A stretch of 64,000 nt of DNA from Diplolepis rosae (taxonomy: Eukaryota > Arthropoda > Insecta > Hymenoptera > Diplolepididae), in assembly GCA_030998225.1 (NCBI GenBank), contig JAPYXD010000308.1:8008001-8072000 (forward strand). The letters are read 5' to 3'. The position numbers and the translations under genes are program-made. Position 1 is the stretch's first letter. Each line of letters begins with the position of its first letter. This document shows, piece by piece, positions 9,710-18,869 of the stretch. The notes under the pieces are model-generated. The model searched no databases. It was not told the origin of the DNA and worked only from the letters and a program-made list of their open reading frames with translations.

Positions 9710-10121
9710 AAAAAAAAAACATTCAAGTCATTGCAATTATGATTCTGCGATCAAATTTGAATAAGAAGGTGTAGGAATAAATACAATAATTTTATTTTTT
9801 TAGGAAAAAAAGTTAGAAAAACATTATATACCTGTCATTGAAGGAAGTGCAGTGGTTCAACATTTGCGGAACGTTTTCACCGTCAGGGTAGACTATTGGT
9901 TAGAATGAGACGCAACTACTTTTATCTCACTACAACCAATAGTCTACCCTGACGGTGGAAACGTTCCGCAAATGGTGAACCACTGCACTTCCTTCAATGA
10001 CAGGTATATAATGTTTTTATAACTTTTTTTCCTAAAAAAATAAAATTATTGTATTTATTCCCACACCTTCTTATTCAAATTTGATCGCAGAATAATAATT
10101 TCAATGCTTTAAATGTTTTTT
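9710..10121. repeat. Near-perfect 410-bp palindrome (hairpin MITE)
   Basis: Left arm 9710-9910 and right arm 9922-10121 are almost exact inverted copies around a loop of about 10 bp. Shared blocks include gcgatcaaatttgaataaga, ggaagtgcagtggttca and the ccgtcagggtagactattgg block next to the loop. No coding content. Typical of a hairpin-type non-autonomous DNA element; its flanks give no clear target duplication. Confidence 0.85.
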
Positions 10122-10543
10122 GCCGTTCTTAGCCATAGTAATGCGAGATCAGAGAACGGTCAAAGTAGTCTCTGACCGTTCTCTAAACCGGATCCGCTAG
10201 GGATAGGATAAAGCTTTATCTAGAGGCTTCTCTTCATTTCTGAGAAGGACCAGCACGGGAATCGGCTTTTCTTTATGTCTCGCCTCAGAGCCAAGTTTGC
10301 TGTTTTCCATGCCTGGATCGAGGTATAAGCTTTAAAAAGCCTTACTTAGAGTCCTAGGGCTTCAAAGTAGCGGATGTATTGGGATCTGATTAGCTCATGT
10401 GACTACAGGTGTGACAAAGAACAGCGTGCGACACTTAACCCCACAGTAGCATTTTTCAGTCGTGTAAAGGTTGTAGCAGGATAAGCATGGTCTGGGTGCC
10501 CCCGCTCGGATTCGATCCATAATGCGAGGGTAAGTGGCTCCCA
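10122..10543. other. Unassigned sequence with an 11-bp hairpin
   Basis: agagaacggtc (10151-10161) pairs with gaccgttctct (10174-10184). The rest has moderate GC and no recognised coding content. Confidence 0.35.
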
Positions 10544-10852
10544 TTACAAGATATATTGATGACTAAAATATATGTTATAGGGCGAACTAAAGAGGTTCTG
10601 ACAAAAATTCAAGAACCCATTCCGTTTATCCACATGCTTTGGGACTTCGTCGCCGTACCGACGCTCTTTTCGAAGATAACATTGCAGTTCCAGAACATCT
10701 ACAACGTCTTTAAAGGAATTTTTATCATACTTTACAAGAATTCTCGAACTATGTTCGAGACATTCCTTTCTGAAAATCAATTTTACAAAGGACATCTGCT
10801 CACATACAACGAACGACCCGCAATGGAAGATTTGTCATCAAAACGACCTTGA
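10544..10852. other. Overlapping open frames on both strands, unknown
   Basis: A 98-codon frame on the plus strand (10556-10852) and an 83-codon frame on the minus strand (10544-10795) occupy the same DNA. I recognise neither. The stretch lies just before an RT remnant and may be part of the same element. Confidence 0.25.
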
Positions 10853-10859
10853 AAAGTTC

Positions 10860-11300
10860 ATGTAACAACACCTGCTGAACTGGACAAAGTGATAGACTCC
10901 TTGAGGTAAAGTCTATAAGTTCTGTCTGCAATACTAAAGCGATACAAGAGGAATAGTGCAAGAATAGATCAAAACAAGTCGTTTAGCAAGCATTTCAAAC
11001 GGGTCTACCGTGAATTGAGTTATAAGACGAAGAGATTGAAGTTCTTGAAGTTGAGGAAATGGCTGATTATTGGTCGGGTATCTAGGGTGAAACGAACGAG
11101 AGCAATTTGGGAGCAACGTGAGTCAAACTCGAAAAGCTGTAATCTTTGATAAAGTTTATGCCTACTGTGAGCGGAAAAATATCCTCACAGAAGAGCATAA
11201 GGGTTGCTGCTGAAACTCCCAACGTTGCAAGGATTTGATCACTATTGGAAGTGTCGCTGTATTGCAAGATAAAGAACGATTATCCACTTGAAATCCTTAA
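10860..11300 (+). pseudogene. Non-LTR retrotransposon RT remnant (Dong/R4-like or related)
   Basis: Near 11026-11090 one frame reads EEIEVLEVEEMADYWSGI, a pre-RT stretch common in non-LTR elements. Near 11148-11240 another reads KVYAYCERKNILTEEHKGC, matching the RT block that usually continues ..RGCKDQLLID; the following CKDLI fits. No catalytic box remains. The family assignment is from memory and tentative. Confidence 0.45.
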
Positions 11301-11898
11301 GAAATACACGAGCTGCCGTCGTATGATCCAATTTGTTGGACATGAGATGGGCACAGCGAGACGCGGGACCATAGATTCATAAAAAAAACACTAAAACGTG
11401 AAATTCAAAAAATATGTCTGATTCAAAATGATGCAACCATAGAACACGGGGTTCGTATATTATAAGGAGAGTAAAGCATCAAATATCGCTATCATTTTGT
11501 CAAGATTCTGAGCTTGAGGCCATGTCCTAGGTGACCCATGAGACCAAGTCAGTCCTCGTGTCGAGGGATGTTCGTTCCCGTTTGCCAAACCAACGAGTGG
11601 CATCCATTTCGGCAAGTCGGCGAGTTTCGTCAACTCCGTCGAAATTAAGTAGTTCTTCTCATTCGTTGCTCAAGTTAAAGAAAAATATTTCTTGATACCT
11701 CGTCGAAGTGAACCAGTGTTCTCCGAATTACTTGAGTGAAGGGTAAAATTTGTTCATCAATGTGGATTATCAGAGGATCCAGATGGAAGGAACGGGAAAT
11801 ATTAGATAGGAAAACGAGAATTGTTCAAGGAAGCCTCGACCAGTCCTATTTGGAATTGAGATTTGATTGAGGTATCAAATTGCACAACATTTTTGGAT
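11301..11898. other. Unassigned sequence
   Basis: No coding or repeat signal recognised between the RT remnant and the left inverted repeat of the next element. Confidence 0.35.
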
Positions 11899-12021
11899 TA
11901 CCTCCAATTTTTTCGTGTAAAAATTGATCGAAGTGTCCCCTTCAACATATATTTTTCCCACATTTTGAGTCAGGGTGCGACATGGCTCAAAAACAGAAAA
12001 TCTTGCAGCGAGGTGCTATGT
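11899..12021 (+). repeat. Left terminal inverted repeat of the DDE/SWIM transposon
   Basis: Pairs with 14731-14853 with few mismatches, ending inward at gaggtgctat. Confidence 0.75.
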
Positions 12022-12095
12022 GGGTAATGGGTATGACTTGTAACATCGTCTCAAGGACTGGAACATCACAGATCTACATGGAACCTTCGGCTGTC

Positions 12096-12486
12096 ACAAT
12101 TTGAGGTGCTTGATTCGAGTGAGTCCCCTAGGCTCTCACCATTCGGGGTGCTTGATTCCAGTGAGTCCCCTTGCATCTCACTATTCGGAGTGCTTGATTA
12201 GCATGAGTCCCCTAGCCTCTCACCATTCAGGGTGCTTAATTAGCGTGAGTCCCCTAACCTCTCACAATTCGGGGTGCATCATTCGGGTGAGTCCCCTAGC
12301 CTTTTACCATTCGGGGTGCTTGATTCAGGTGAGTCCCCTAGCCTCTCACCATTCGGGATGCTTGATTAGCGTGAGCCCCCTAGCCTCTCACCATTCGGGG
12401 TGCTTCATTCAGATGAGTCCCCTAGCCTCTCACAATTCGGAGTGCTTGATTTAGGTGATTCCCCTTGCCTCTCACCATTCAAATTC
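12096..12486. repeat. 42-bp minisatellite, nine units
   Basis: Nine consecutive 42-bp units begin at 12109, each of the form cttgattcgagtgagtcccc (first 20 bases) followed by a ctctcaccattcgg block and ggtg, preceded by a partial unit. Because 42 is a multiple of three and the units lack stops in one frame, a 117-codon plus-strand open frame of repeated CLIxVSPLASHHSG appears; I regard it as non-coding. It sits in the 3' UTR position of the minus-strand transposase, about 10 bp after its stop. Confidence 0.95.
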
Positions 12487-12496
12487 GTTTATCATT

Positions 12497-13840
12497 TTAA
12501 TCATTATCGCTGTCACTCTCAATCACTGGAACGTAGTCGCTCTTTTTGAACACATCACTGAGTATCTCTGCAGGTCTGAAGATTCTTGACAAATACCTGG
12601 CATGTGATAAATAATACACAATTGCAGCAATGTGTGAACAGCAACCAACAGTTCGTTGACCATTAGCACATTCACAAATGTAATGTGTCAATCCAGAGAT
12701 TTCAACACTATTTGGCTTGTACCTCAAAAAACATCTATAAGTTGTACGAGAGATGTGACGAGATGGAACTCTTATTTTGAGTACATTTGACTCATCTTTT
12801 ACATATTCAATCTTCAGCTTATCATCTTTGTCGACCAGTTCTGCTAAATACGATACAGCTTGAGACAGTTGGTATGTTCCAGTGAAAAAAGTTTTTAAAT
12901 CTCGTTTAGTCATTTCCGGAAAATCCAAAATGAAGCCATCAGTCGTGCAAATAGTGAACGGTTTGCAAAGCGAAACTTTTTTCTGTCCAGAGTAGGATTT
13001 CATCTGATATTCAGTATTGGTGCTTTTTTGGTGCCTAGCATACGTTCCATCACAAATTAAAAATAATTTGTTGTTAATGTTGAACAATTTCTTTGCCAAA
13101 TCAGTCGTATGATCTCGAATCAGATCATCTCTGTTGAGAGAATCTAATCCGAAACAATGTGGCTAAACATCAGCTTCAAAACATCTCATCATACTATCAT
13201 AATAATCAGAAACATTGTGTTCGTTTTCCAATTGTAAGATAGAAGAAAGCATTTTATTAGAGTTTCTACTGCGTAATTTGAACAAGAAAACTACGAGTGC
13301 TTGGATCGCAGAACGAGATTGGCTGTTTCGCAAGGAAATCAACATATCATTTAGAGAATTGAGTTGTTCCCATTTTAATCGTGTGAACACTTCCAAATAG
13401 TTTTCGGGAGGACTATATTCCCCTATTTTATCAAATAAACTTGAATCACACCTCATAGAGAGGGTTTCCATTACTTTACATAACTCCAATGCAGTGACAC
13501 TCGTTGTATTAAAATGTACCTTCAGAAGTTTGAGATCTTCTTCGAAAAAACGATTCTTGATGATATGAATTCGACAGCATCGATTTCCCTGTGGTATGTA
13601 TATATTTTTCTGCATATAAGACTGCATTCGAGCATCTTCCGGAATTGTAGTCAAATTCGTCGTAGAAGAACAGAGGCAACACTATTTATGAGTCGCAATA
13701 GTCCGCTGAATATGAAGTTCAATGCATTCAACATGAGGGGTTTGATTATTCGATTTGAGTTTAACTTCAAACGATGGATACGTAATGCCGATTGATTCAT
13801 TGTCGGAAGAAGAGGCGCTCTCGAGGTTAGTATGAGTCAT
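12497..13840 (-). pseudogene. DDE-like transposase with SWIM-like zinc finger, two in-frame stops
   Basis: One frame of 448 codons from an ATG at 13840, broken only by TAG at 13682-13684 and TAG near 13168. N-terminal part: acidic/serine run ESASSSDNESIG, then a Cys pair CCLC and GNRCCRIHIIKNRF (residues about 52-85), matching the relative at 62.2-62.5 kb. Middle: helical region. Residues about 240 on: a LFLICDGTYARHQKS stretch, then KPFTICTTDGFILD, resembling the first catalytic block of DDE_Tnp_4/Harbinger-type nucleases. C-terminus: ICECANGQRTVGCCSH, which fits the SWIM pattern C-x-C...C-x-H, ending in an acidic tail. Expected role: cutting and joining transposon ends in the nucleus. Family placement is by eye. 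Confidence 0.7.
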
Positions 13841-13929
13841 TGTTCAAATGTCATCAACATCTATTTTTCGTTTCAGAGCAAGTGAAAAATGATTTGCTTC
13901 TGTTAAGTTTTTTATCATCTTTTTCTTAC

Positions 13930-14010
13930 CTTACCTCTTTCTCAGGAAAACATCGCAACGAGCACATGTGACATTAATTTTTTGCTTGTTCATTATTGCA
14001 TCAAAGATTG
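13930..14010 (-). pseudogene. Probable first exon of the DDE/SWIM transposase (zinc ribbon)
   Basis: Minus strand reads MNKQKINVTCARCDVFLRK and is followed by AG-GTAAGG, a good splice donor. The relative at 62.7 kb has [11 protein letters not shown] at the same place, there continuing without interruption to a second CIKCKRR pair. I infer an N-terminal zinc ribbon joined by splicing, or a decayed continuous frame. Confidence 0.45.
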
Positions 14011-14159
14011 AAGATTATTAGATCATAAGTATATAGTTCAATCGATACTCTTAACAAAGTATAATCGATTATTGCGGTAGCATAAAGTCAAAAAAAGAGA
14101 ATCAATTATATATTTCAGAGCATGAGTTGATCTTTTCGTTTCTACGAGTCGACATTTCA

Positions 14160-14690
14160 CCAATAAGTTGTCATAGAAACATTTGACAGTGCGTTTTAGA
14201 ATAGGATGAATGAAGGACTGTTAGTAACGCAACGGCAAACAAGAGAACATAAAAATATTTGACGATCACTTTGAACGAAAGAAGAACAGGAACAGCAAGA
14301 TAAAGTTGCGGCCACGAGTATTCTGCCAAGAGAACATTCAAGAACTCGTTCGAAATAATAGAAAACCAGAATAAGAAAGCTTATGTCCCGATGCACAATG
14401 GAATATCACGAAAACATTTGACTGTCAGTACGAAACAACTGAATAACGAAATCAGCGAGTTGCATTCGCAGCAGTCGAAGAGATATCATAAGAACATTCG
14501 TCAATTAGTTTGAAACAAATGTATGAGGAATATCATCAAGTTGGCATCGTAGTACACAATGAAATGTCATGAAAGCATTTATCGTCTCAAAACTATCGAA
14601 TCATGGGAGCAGAGCTTCAATGTCGTAACGACTTATAACATGTCATGGAAACATTCGACTGCATTCATAGAATTAAAAAAAAATTGCATC
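14160..14690. repeat. Degenerate tandem array, period about 75-85 bp
   Basis: The motif (t)catRgaaacatttgac-like recurs near 14169, 14246, 14333, 14405, 14487, 14567 and 14643. It occupies the transposase upstream region, inside the right inverted repeat. Copies are poorly conserved. Confidence 0.5.
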
Positions 14691-14730
14691 ATGTGTACGT
14701 TTGGGTCGTTAATCAGGACTACGTAGGTGT

Positions 14731-14853
14731 ATGGCACCTCGCTGCAAGATTTTCTGTTTTTGAGCCATGACGCACCCTGACTAAAAATGTGGGAAAAATA
14801 TATGTTGAAGGGGACACTTCAAGCAATTTTTACACGGAAAAATTGGAGTTGTA
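14731..14853 (-). repeat. Right terminal inverted repeat of the DDE/SWIM transposon
   Basis: Inverted copy of 11899-12021. Confidence 0.75.
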
Positions 14854-15180
14854 CCTCGAAAACATAACCTAAAAATTTTTTTGAAAATTTCAAAACATTT
14901 TTTTTCCTCTATTTTTTGCGGGAAAAAATTGAAACTTTTTCCTCTAAAAGGTCTTGATAGTGTCTCTAACATATATAAATTTCATCCAAATCGGTCAAGC
15001 CGTTCTCGAGAAAAAGGACTTTTTCGATTTTACTTACCCCCTCCATAACTCCCTCAAAAATGAATATTGGAGTTTCTCCTTTGGAAGGATTTCATGTCAC
15101 ATGGATACCCACCTATAATGTTAATGTCAACCGGATACGAACAGGAACAACTTTTGCATACATACCCTCCTAGGCCCTTT
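14854..15180 (-). repeat. Dispersed repeat shared with the right window end
   Basis: The complement contains gggagttatggagggggtaa, then ctcgagaacggcttgaccga and atatatgtta. The same order with substitutions occurs in sense at about 63848-63960. Origin unknown. Confidence 0.5.
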
Positions 15181-15680
15181 ATTTTGAAATATATTTAGTT
15201 AGGAATCAGGATTAAAATCAAAAATATAATCAAAGAGCAACTAAAAAAATTCTACAAATAAATAATAAAATAAATATATCTGTAAATTCGCTTGAAAAAA
15301 GGAATTTGAAAAATAAATAAATAAGAATATATATAGTTGTCATAAACCTTTTTTTTCGGTCACAAATACATATGTAGTCAAAAAAAGACTAATAAGTAAG
15401 AAAATTGTGCAATTTACAAAATCAAAAATATACATAAGCCATATTTTGTGAAACATTGTATTTTTTGGATGTCTTTAGTCTCATTTAGATATACCCTTAA
15501 ACGCTCCCGAGGAGGAAAAATATAGATTAATTGAATCTACCAAGTTGTGAGATAAAAGAAATAAAAAACGACGCTGAATTTTCCATTTTGTTTGAACAAT
15601 TGTTAGAGAAAAGAAGCAAATATATAGAAAACAAACTTTCATATAATTAAGGAAAAGGCAAAAATACATGAATCGAATCT
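15181..15680. other. Very AT-rich, unassigned
   Basis: No recognised feature; may be 5' sequence of the Gypsy-like element that follows. Confidence 0.35.
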
Positions 15681-15692
15681 ATACCGGAAAAT

Positions 15693-15995
15693 TTTAAATC
15701 GAAAAATCCCAAAACTGAATTAATATTTACTGAAAATAAAGTTTTTCAATATCTATCCCCAACTATCGACACTTTAGGAATTTCCTCTGACTTGGGACCT
15801 GAAGCGCAATTGAGTAACTTTTTTTCCAATAAAGATAAAATATCAAATATCGAAATCATAAACATATCATCAGATTCAGGATCAGAAACAAAGACCGAAG
15901 AACTCATTTTTGTACATAATAAAAACTTTTTGCCTAAAATAATACATATTTGCAGCTTAGGAAAAAATGAGGTTAAATTAATCAAAGATTTTTAA
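15693..15995 (+). CDS. Short acidic/serine-rich open frame before gag, unknown
   Basis: About 100 codons open from 15693 to a stop at 15995, containing IINISSDSGSETKTEEL; the first ATG is at 15792. No similarity recognised. It lies about 100 bp upstream of a Gypsy-like gag on the same strand and could be an extra product of that element or chance. Confidence 0.3.
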   Translation, partial: FKSKNPKTELIFTENKVFQYLSPTIDTLGISSDLGPEAQLSNFFSNKDKISNIEIINISSDSGSETKTEELIFVHNKNFLPKIIHICSLGKNEVKLIKDF

Positions 15996-16097
15996 AAAGA
16001 GAAAAAATTATTCTATTTGCAGAAAAAATTTATAATATTAATAATAAATAAAATTAAATAAGTCATTTTTTTCAACAACAAAATATGAAATATATCA

Positions 16098-17180
16098 ATG
16101 TCGATTCCACGACAAGACACCAGTAAAAAGGATACTGTAACTCGTAGCCAAGCTAAGAAAAATCTAACTTTAGCAAAAGAATTTAAAGAAACTTCGCAAG
16201 GTCTACTTAAACCAAAACGAAAAACCCGAGATAATACAGATAAATTTTCGCAATAGTCGGAAACATCGAGTGCTTTAGATCAAACTGATCTTTTAGATAT
16301 CAGCGTTGGAAGTATTTCTGATCCCGAAATCAGTACTCAAAATAAATCAATTATTGAAACAAAAACCCAAAGAGCCAATTTTTAAAGAACTTTTATCAAA
16401 CGATACACCACAAAGTAATCAATCATTTGACGACACCGTAGGGGATATAACACTAAGAGAAAAATCAATATTTGAAAGCATCACAGGAAATTCTACCTTG
16501 TATGATAGAACTTTATGACCAAATCAATCTGGTGATATTACGCTTGACGACTCTGCAAATATTGAACAGGCTCTTAATTCGCTAAAATTTTCACGCCCGT
16601 TATCAACCTCTAGGAAATCTGATAAAGAAATTTCAGAAAATAATTTACCAAATATTATACAAACCAATACAATCTACCGAAATGACGAATATACCAACAA
16701 ACCAACAAGTATCTACGAGATGCTTTAAAGAATGTTCCATATTTTGACGCATCAGGTAAAGTACCCCTAACTATTTTTATCGAAGCTTGCAAGGAAGTCA
16801 AGAAAATGGTCCTAAATGCAGAAGGAAATTTGCTAAAATTATTAAAAAGCAAACTCGCAGGAGAAGCAAGAAGATGTATAATACGAAATTAATATAATAA
16901 TTTAGAAGACTTTATTTCAAAGCTGAAAACAATTTTTCCACCATCAAAAACTGTATAACAATTACAAGGAGATTTAGGTAGAATATATATGTGGAAAAAT
17001 GAAAGTATTTTATCCTATGCAACACGCATACAAAAAATTTCAGCAGAAATTCTCGAATGTCATAAGCAAAATAATAATGGAAAAGAAGCTGTTGAATTTG
17101 ACAGAAATTCAGAAAGAGACGCGATCGATTGTTTTGTACAAGGTTTAAAACCAGAATTAGAAATACGAATAGGATGAGAC
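16098..17180 (+). pseudogene. Gypsy (errantivirus-like) gag remnant
   Basis: An ATG at 16098 opens a basic N-terminus, soon broken by TAG. Downstream fragments in changing frames read FDASGKVPLTIFIEACKEVK, LLKSKLAGEARR and, at 16989-17177, SYATRIQKISAEI followed by AIDCFVQGLKPELEIRIG, the capsid-type core of Ty3/Gypsy Gag proteins. No zinc knuckle is visible. At least five stops or shifts. Confidence 0.65.
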
Positions 17181-17194
17181 GATAAATTTGACGA

Positions 17195-17412
17195 AATACA
17201 TATGATGATGGACAAAGGAGCCGGATCAAATTTTATGAAACAACAGGCAGTCAAAACAAACGTGAAAATAATTAAATTTGAATGCCTGAAACTAGCAGGT
17301 ATAAATGAACTGCCTGTATTTACATTTGGTCAGATAAAGATCAATATTTTCGGCTACCTAACCACCCTCAACATAATACCTAACAAAGTACCTATCGAAC
17401 ACGATGGTATAT
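17195..17412 (+). pseudogene. Gypsy-type protease fragment, cut by an R1-like insertion
   Basis: The frame reads DKGAGSNFMKQQAV and later FGQIKINIFGYLTTLNIIPN then PIEHDGI. In retroviral-type proteases the first block is D-T-G-A-x-x-N; here Thr is Lys. The frame stops at 17412-17414 where sequence changes to R1-like DNA; Gypsy homology resumes at 18143. Confidence 0.65.
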
Positions 17413-17650
17413 AGTACAAGGTACAGTGTACCAGGAGGGCCAGGAAGGAGGAAGTCCTCCTGGTCCTCAAAAGGGGGACACGTTTCGGCCTTCCGCAAGG
17501 AGCTCGACCGGGCGGTCCGGGAGAGGGCGGAAATTTCGGGCCTGGTCTCGACGAGGTCTCTTGAAATTAGAGACCTTGACGAGACCGTTGAGAAAGAAGA
17601 GGTTATGTCTGTCCTGTGCTTGGCGCTGCTATCTAACCAACGCTTTGCCC
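17413..17650 (+). pseudogene. R1/Jockey-group ORF1 fragment inserted in Gypsy
   Basis: GC-rich block with STRSLEIRDLDETVEKEEVM and an upstream EEEVLLVLKRGD-like stretch, homologous to 7528-7790 and 31555-31920. It breaks off near 17640 and is followed immediately by RT sequence in the opposite direction. Confidence 0.75.
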
Positions 17651-17654
17651 ACCA

Positions 17655-18142
17655 CAGCTATCATTGATCCTCAGTTCCAGAATTCGACGGTGTCAGCAGC
17701 GCACACGACAAGTGCATCATCCGCGAAGCCGATGATGCTCGTTCCAGCAGGCAGATCCATGCGCAGGAAATCGTCGTACATGACGTTCCAAACAAGTGGA
17801 ACCACTCGCGATCCTTGAGGGGCGCCACATGTCATCTCTTCCTTGAGAGATCATTTGTCGCCCTCGTATATCACCCACCTGTCGCTCAGATAGGCATCTA
17901 TCATTCGCAACAGGTAGTCTGGAACCTTTTTACGCACCCTCGCCTCGATGCAGATGTTGCATCTCGCGGTATTAAACGCATTGCGTATGTCAATGCTGAT
18001 AAACGCGCAGAATCCCTTACGCCTTCCAGTTCCTCTTCTTGCTTTAGTGGCGATGTCCACCACTGCCTGGATGGCGTCAACTGTGGACCTGCCTTTCCGA
18101 AAGCCGAACTGGTTTTCCGAGAGACCATTCTCGCGAACCATG
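17655..18142 (-). pseudogene. R1/Jockey-group RT fragment, antisense, inserted in Gypsy
   Basis: Minus strand: GLSENQFGFRKGRSTVDAIQ, then FCAFISIDIRNAFNTARC, DYLLRMIDAYLSDRWVIYEG, TCGAPQ and near 17700-17730 IIGFADDALVVC, the catalytic box (FADD). The 17851-18141 part is a single open frame. It ends where Gypsy RT-upstream sequence (EPSGVTTVLQHN) begins at about 18143. Ordering with the sense ORF1 piece means that the insertion is internally inverted. Confidence 0.85.
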
Positions 18143-18578
18143 AACCCTCAGGAGTAACAACTGTACTACAACATAATATTCCAACAACAGATGATCAACC
18201 TATATTTTCAAAACAATATAAATTCCATCCAGTACATAAAGAGATTTCACGTCACGTAAATGAACTGATCAATATTAAAATTATCAAACCTTCATAATCA
18301 CCATATAATACACCTCTGGATAGTACCTAAAAAATTAGATTCTCGTGCAAATAGAAAATGGCGAATGGTACTTGATTTTCGCAAACTTAATGAAAAAGCA
18401 ATTGGAGATTCTTATTCTTTACCAAATATTACTGATATTTTGGACCAATTAGGATCATCTCAATATTTTTTTGTATTTGACCTTGCTTCAGGATTTCATC
18501 AAATAAAAATGAGTCTTGAAGACTCTCATGAAACCGCTTATTCAACTCCTTATGGTCATTATAAATTTGATTATTGAT
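18143..18578 (+). pseudogene. Gypsy-type reverse transcriptase, N-terminal half
   Basis: EPSGVTTVLQHNIPTTDDQP, FHPVHKEISRHVNELI and, after a stop and shift near 18296-18320, RKWRMVLDFRKLNEKAIGDS, DILDQLGSSQYFFVFDLASG and TAYSTPYGHYKFDY. These are RT blocks before the catalytic YxDD, which is absent because homology ends at about 18578. Completes the Gypsy element interrupted at 17412. Confidence 0.85.
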
Positions 18579-18869
18579 TCGATTAACCAAAGAGGTTTTC
18601 TCCTACGTCGCAGGAAACTCGAAGTTTTTCCCTAAACATCTACAAACGCAAGGGTTACGACCTATTGCTTTTTTCTGTCCAAATATGGAGAACAGACTCA
18701 CCAATATACTTTACAATTTCCAGAAATCTATCTTACGCTTCGAAATCCGAGACTTTTGCGCGGTTATATTAATATTTCGCGGTTAGAAAATCAGTTTTGC
18801 AGCTTTTTCTCAGACCACGTTTCACACAATTTTTTCCAGTTTGAGTCAATCAAAATAGATCGGTATTAA
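18579..18869. other. Junction between Gypsy RT and Penelope-like element
   Basis: No coding similarity; may be 5' sequence of the Penelope-like element. Confidence 0.35.

Larger units (their letters stand above)
11899..14853 (-). mobile_element. 2.95-kb DNA transposon with DDE-like/SWIM transposase
   Basis: Bounded by inverted repeats at 11899-12021 and 14731-14853 (about 123 bp; shared agtgtccccttcaacatata and cagaaaatcttgcagcgagg). Inside, on the minus strand, lie a zinc-ribbon-like first exon, a long transposase frame with two stops, a 42-bp minisatellite and a degenerate longer-period array. I see no clean target-site duplication; the recognised repeats may not be the extreme ends. A second, rearranged member of the same family lies at 61724-62930. 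Confidence 0.75.

Noticed and set aside
12101..12454. 117-codon open frame made of repeated CLIxVSPLASHHSG units
   Set aside because: It is the translation of a 42-bp minisatellite on the strand opposite to the transposase; openness follows from a period divisible by three.
12096..12486. Regular repeats resembling a CRISPR array
   Set aside because: Units are contiguous with no unique spacers, and the DNA is eukaryotic transposon sequence.
16912..17229. 105-codon minus-strand frame opposite gag
   Set aside because: Shadow of the Gypsy gag on the plus strand; composition is AT-driven.
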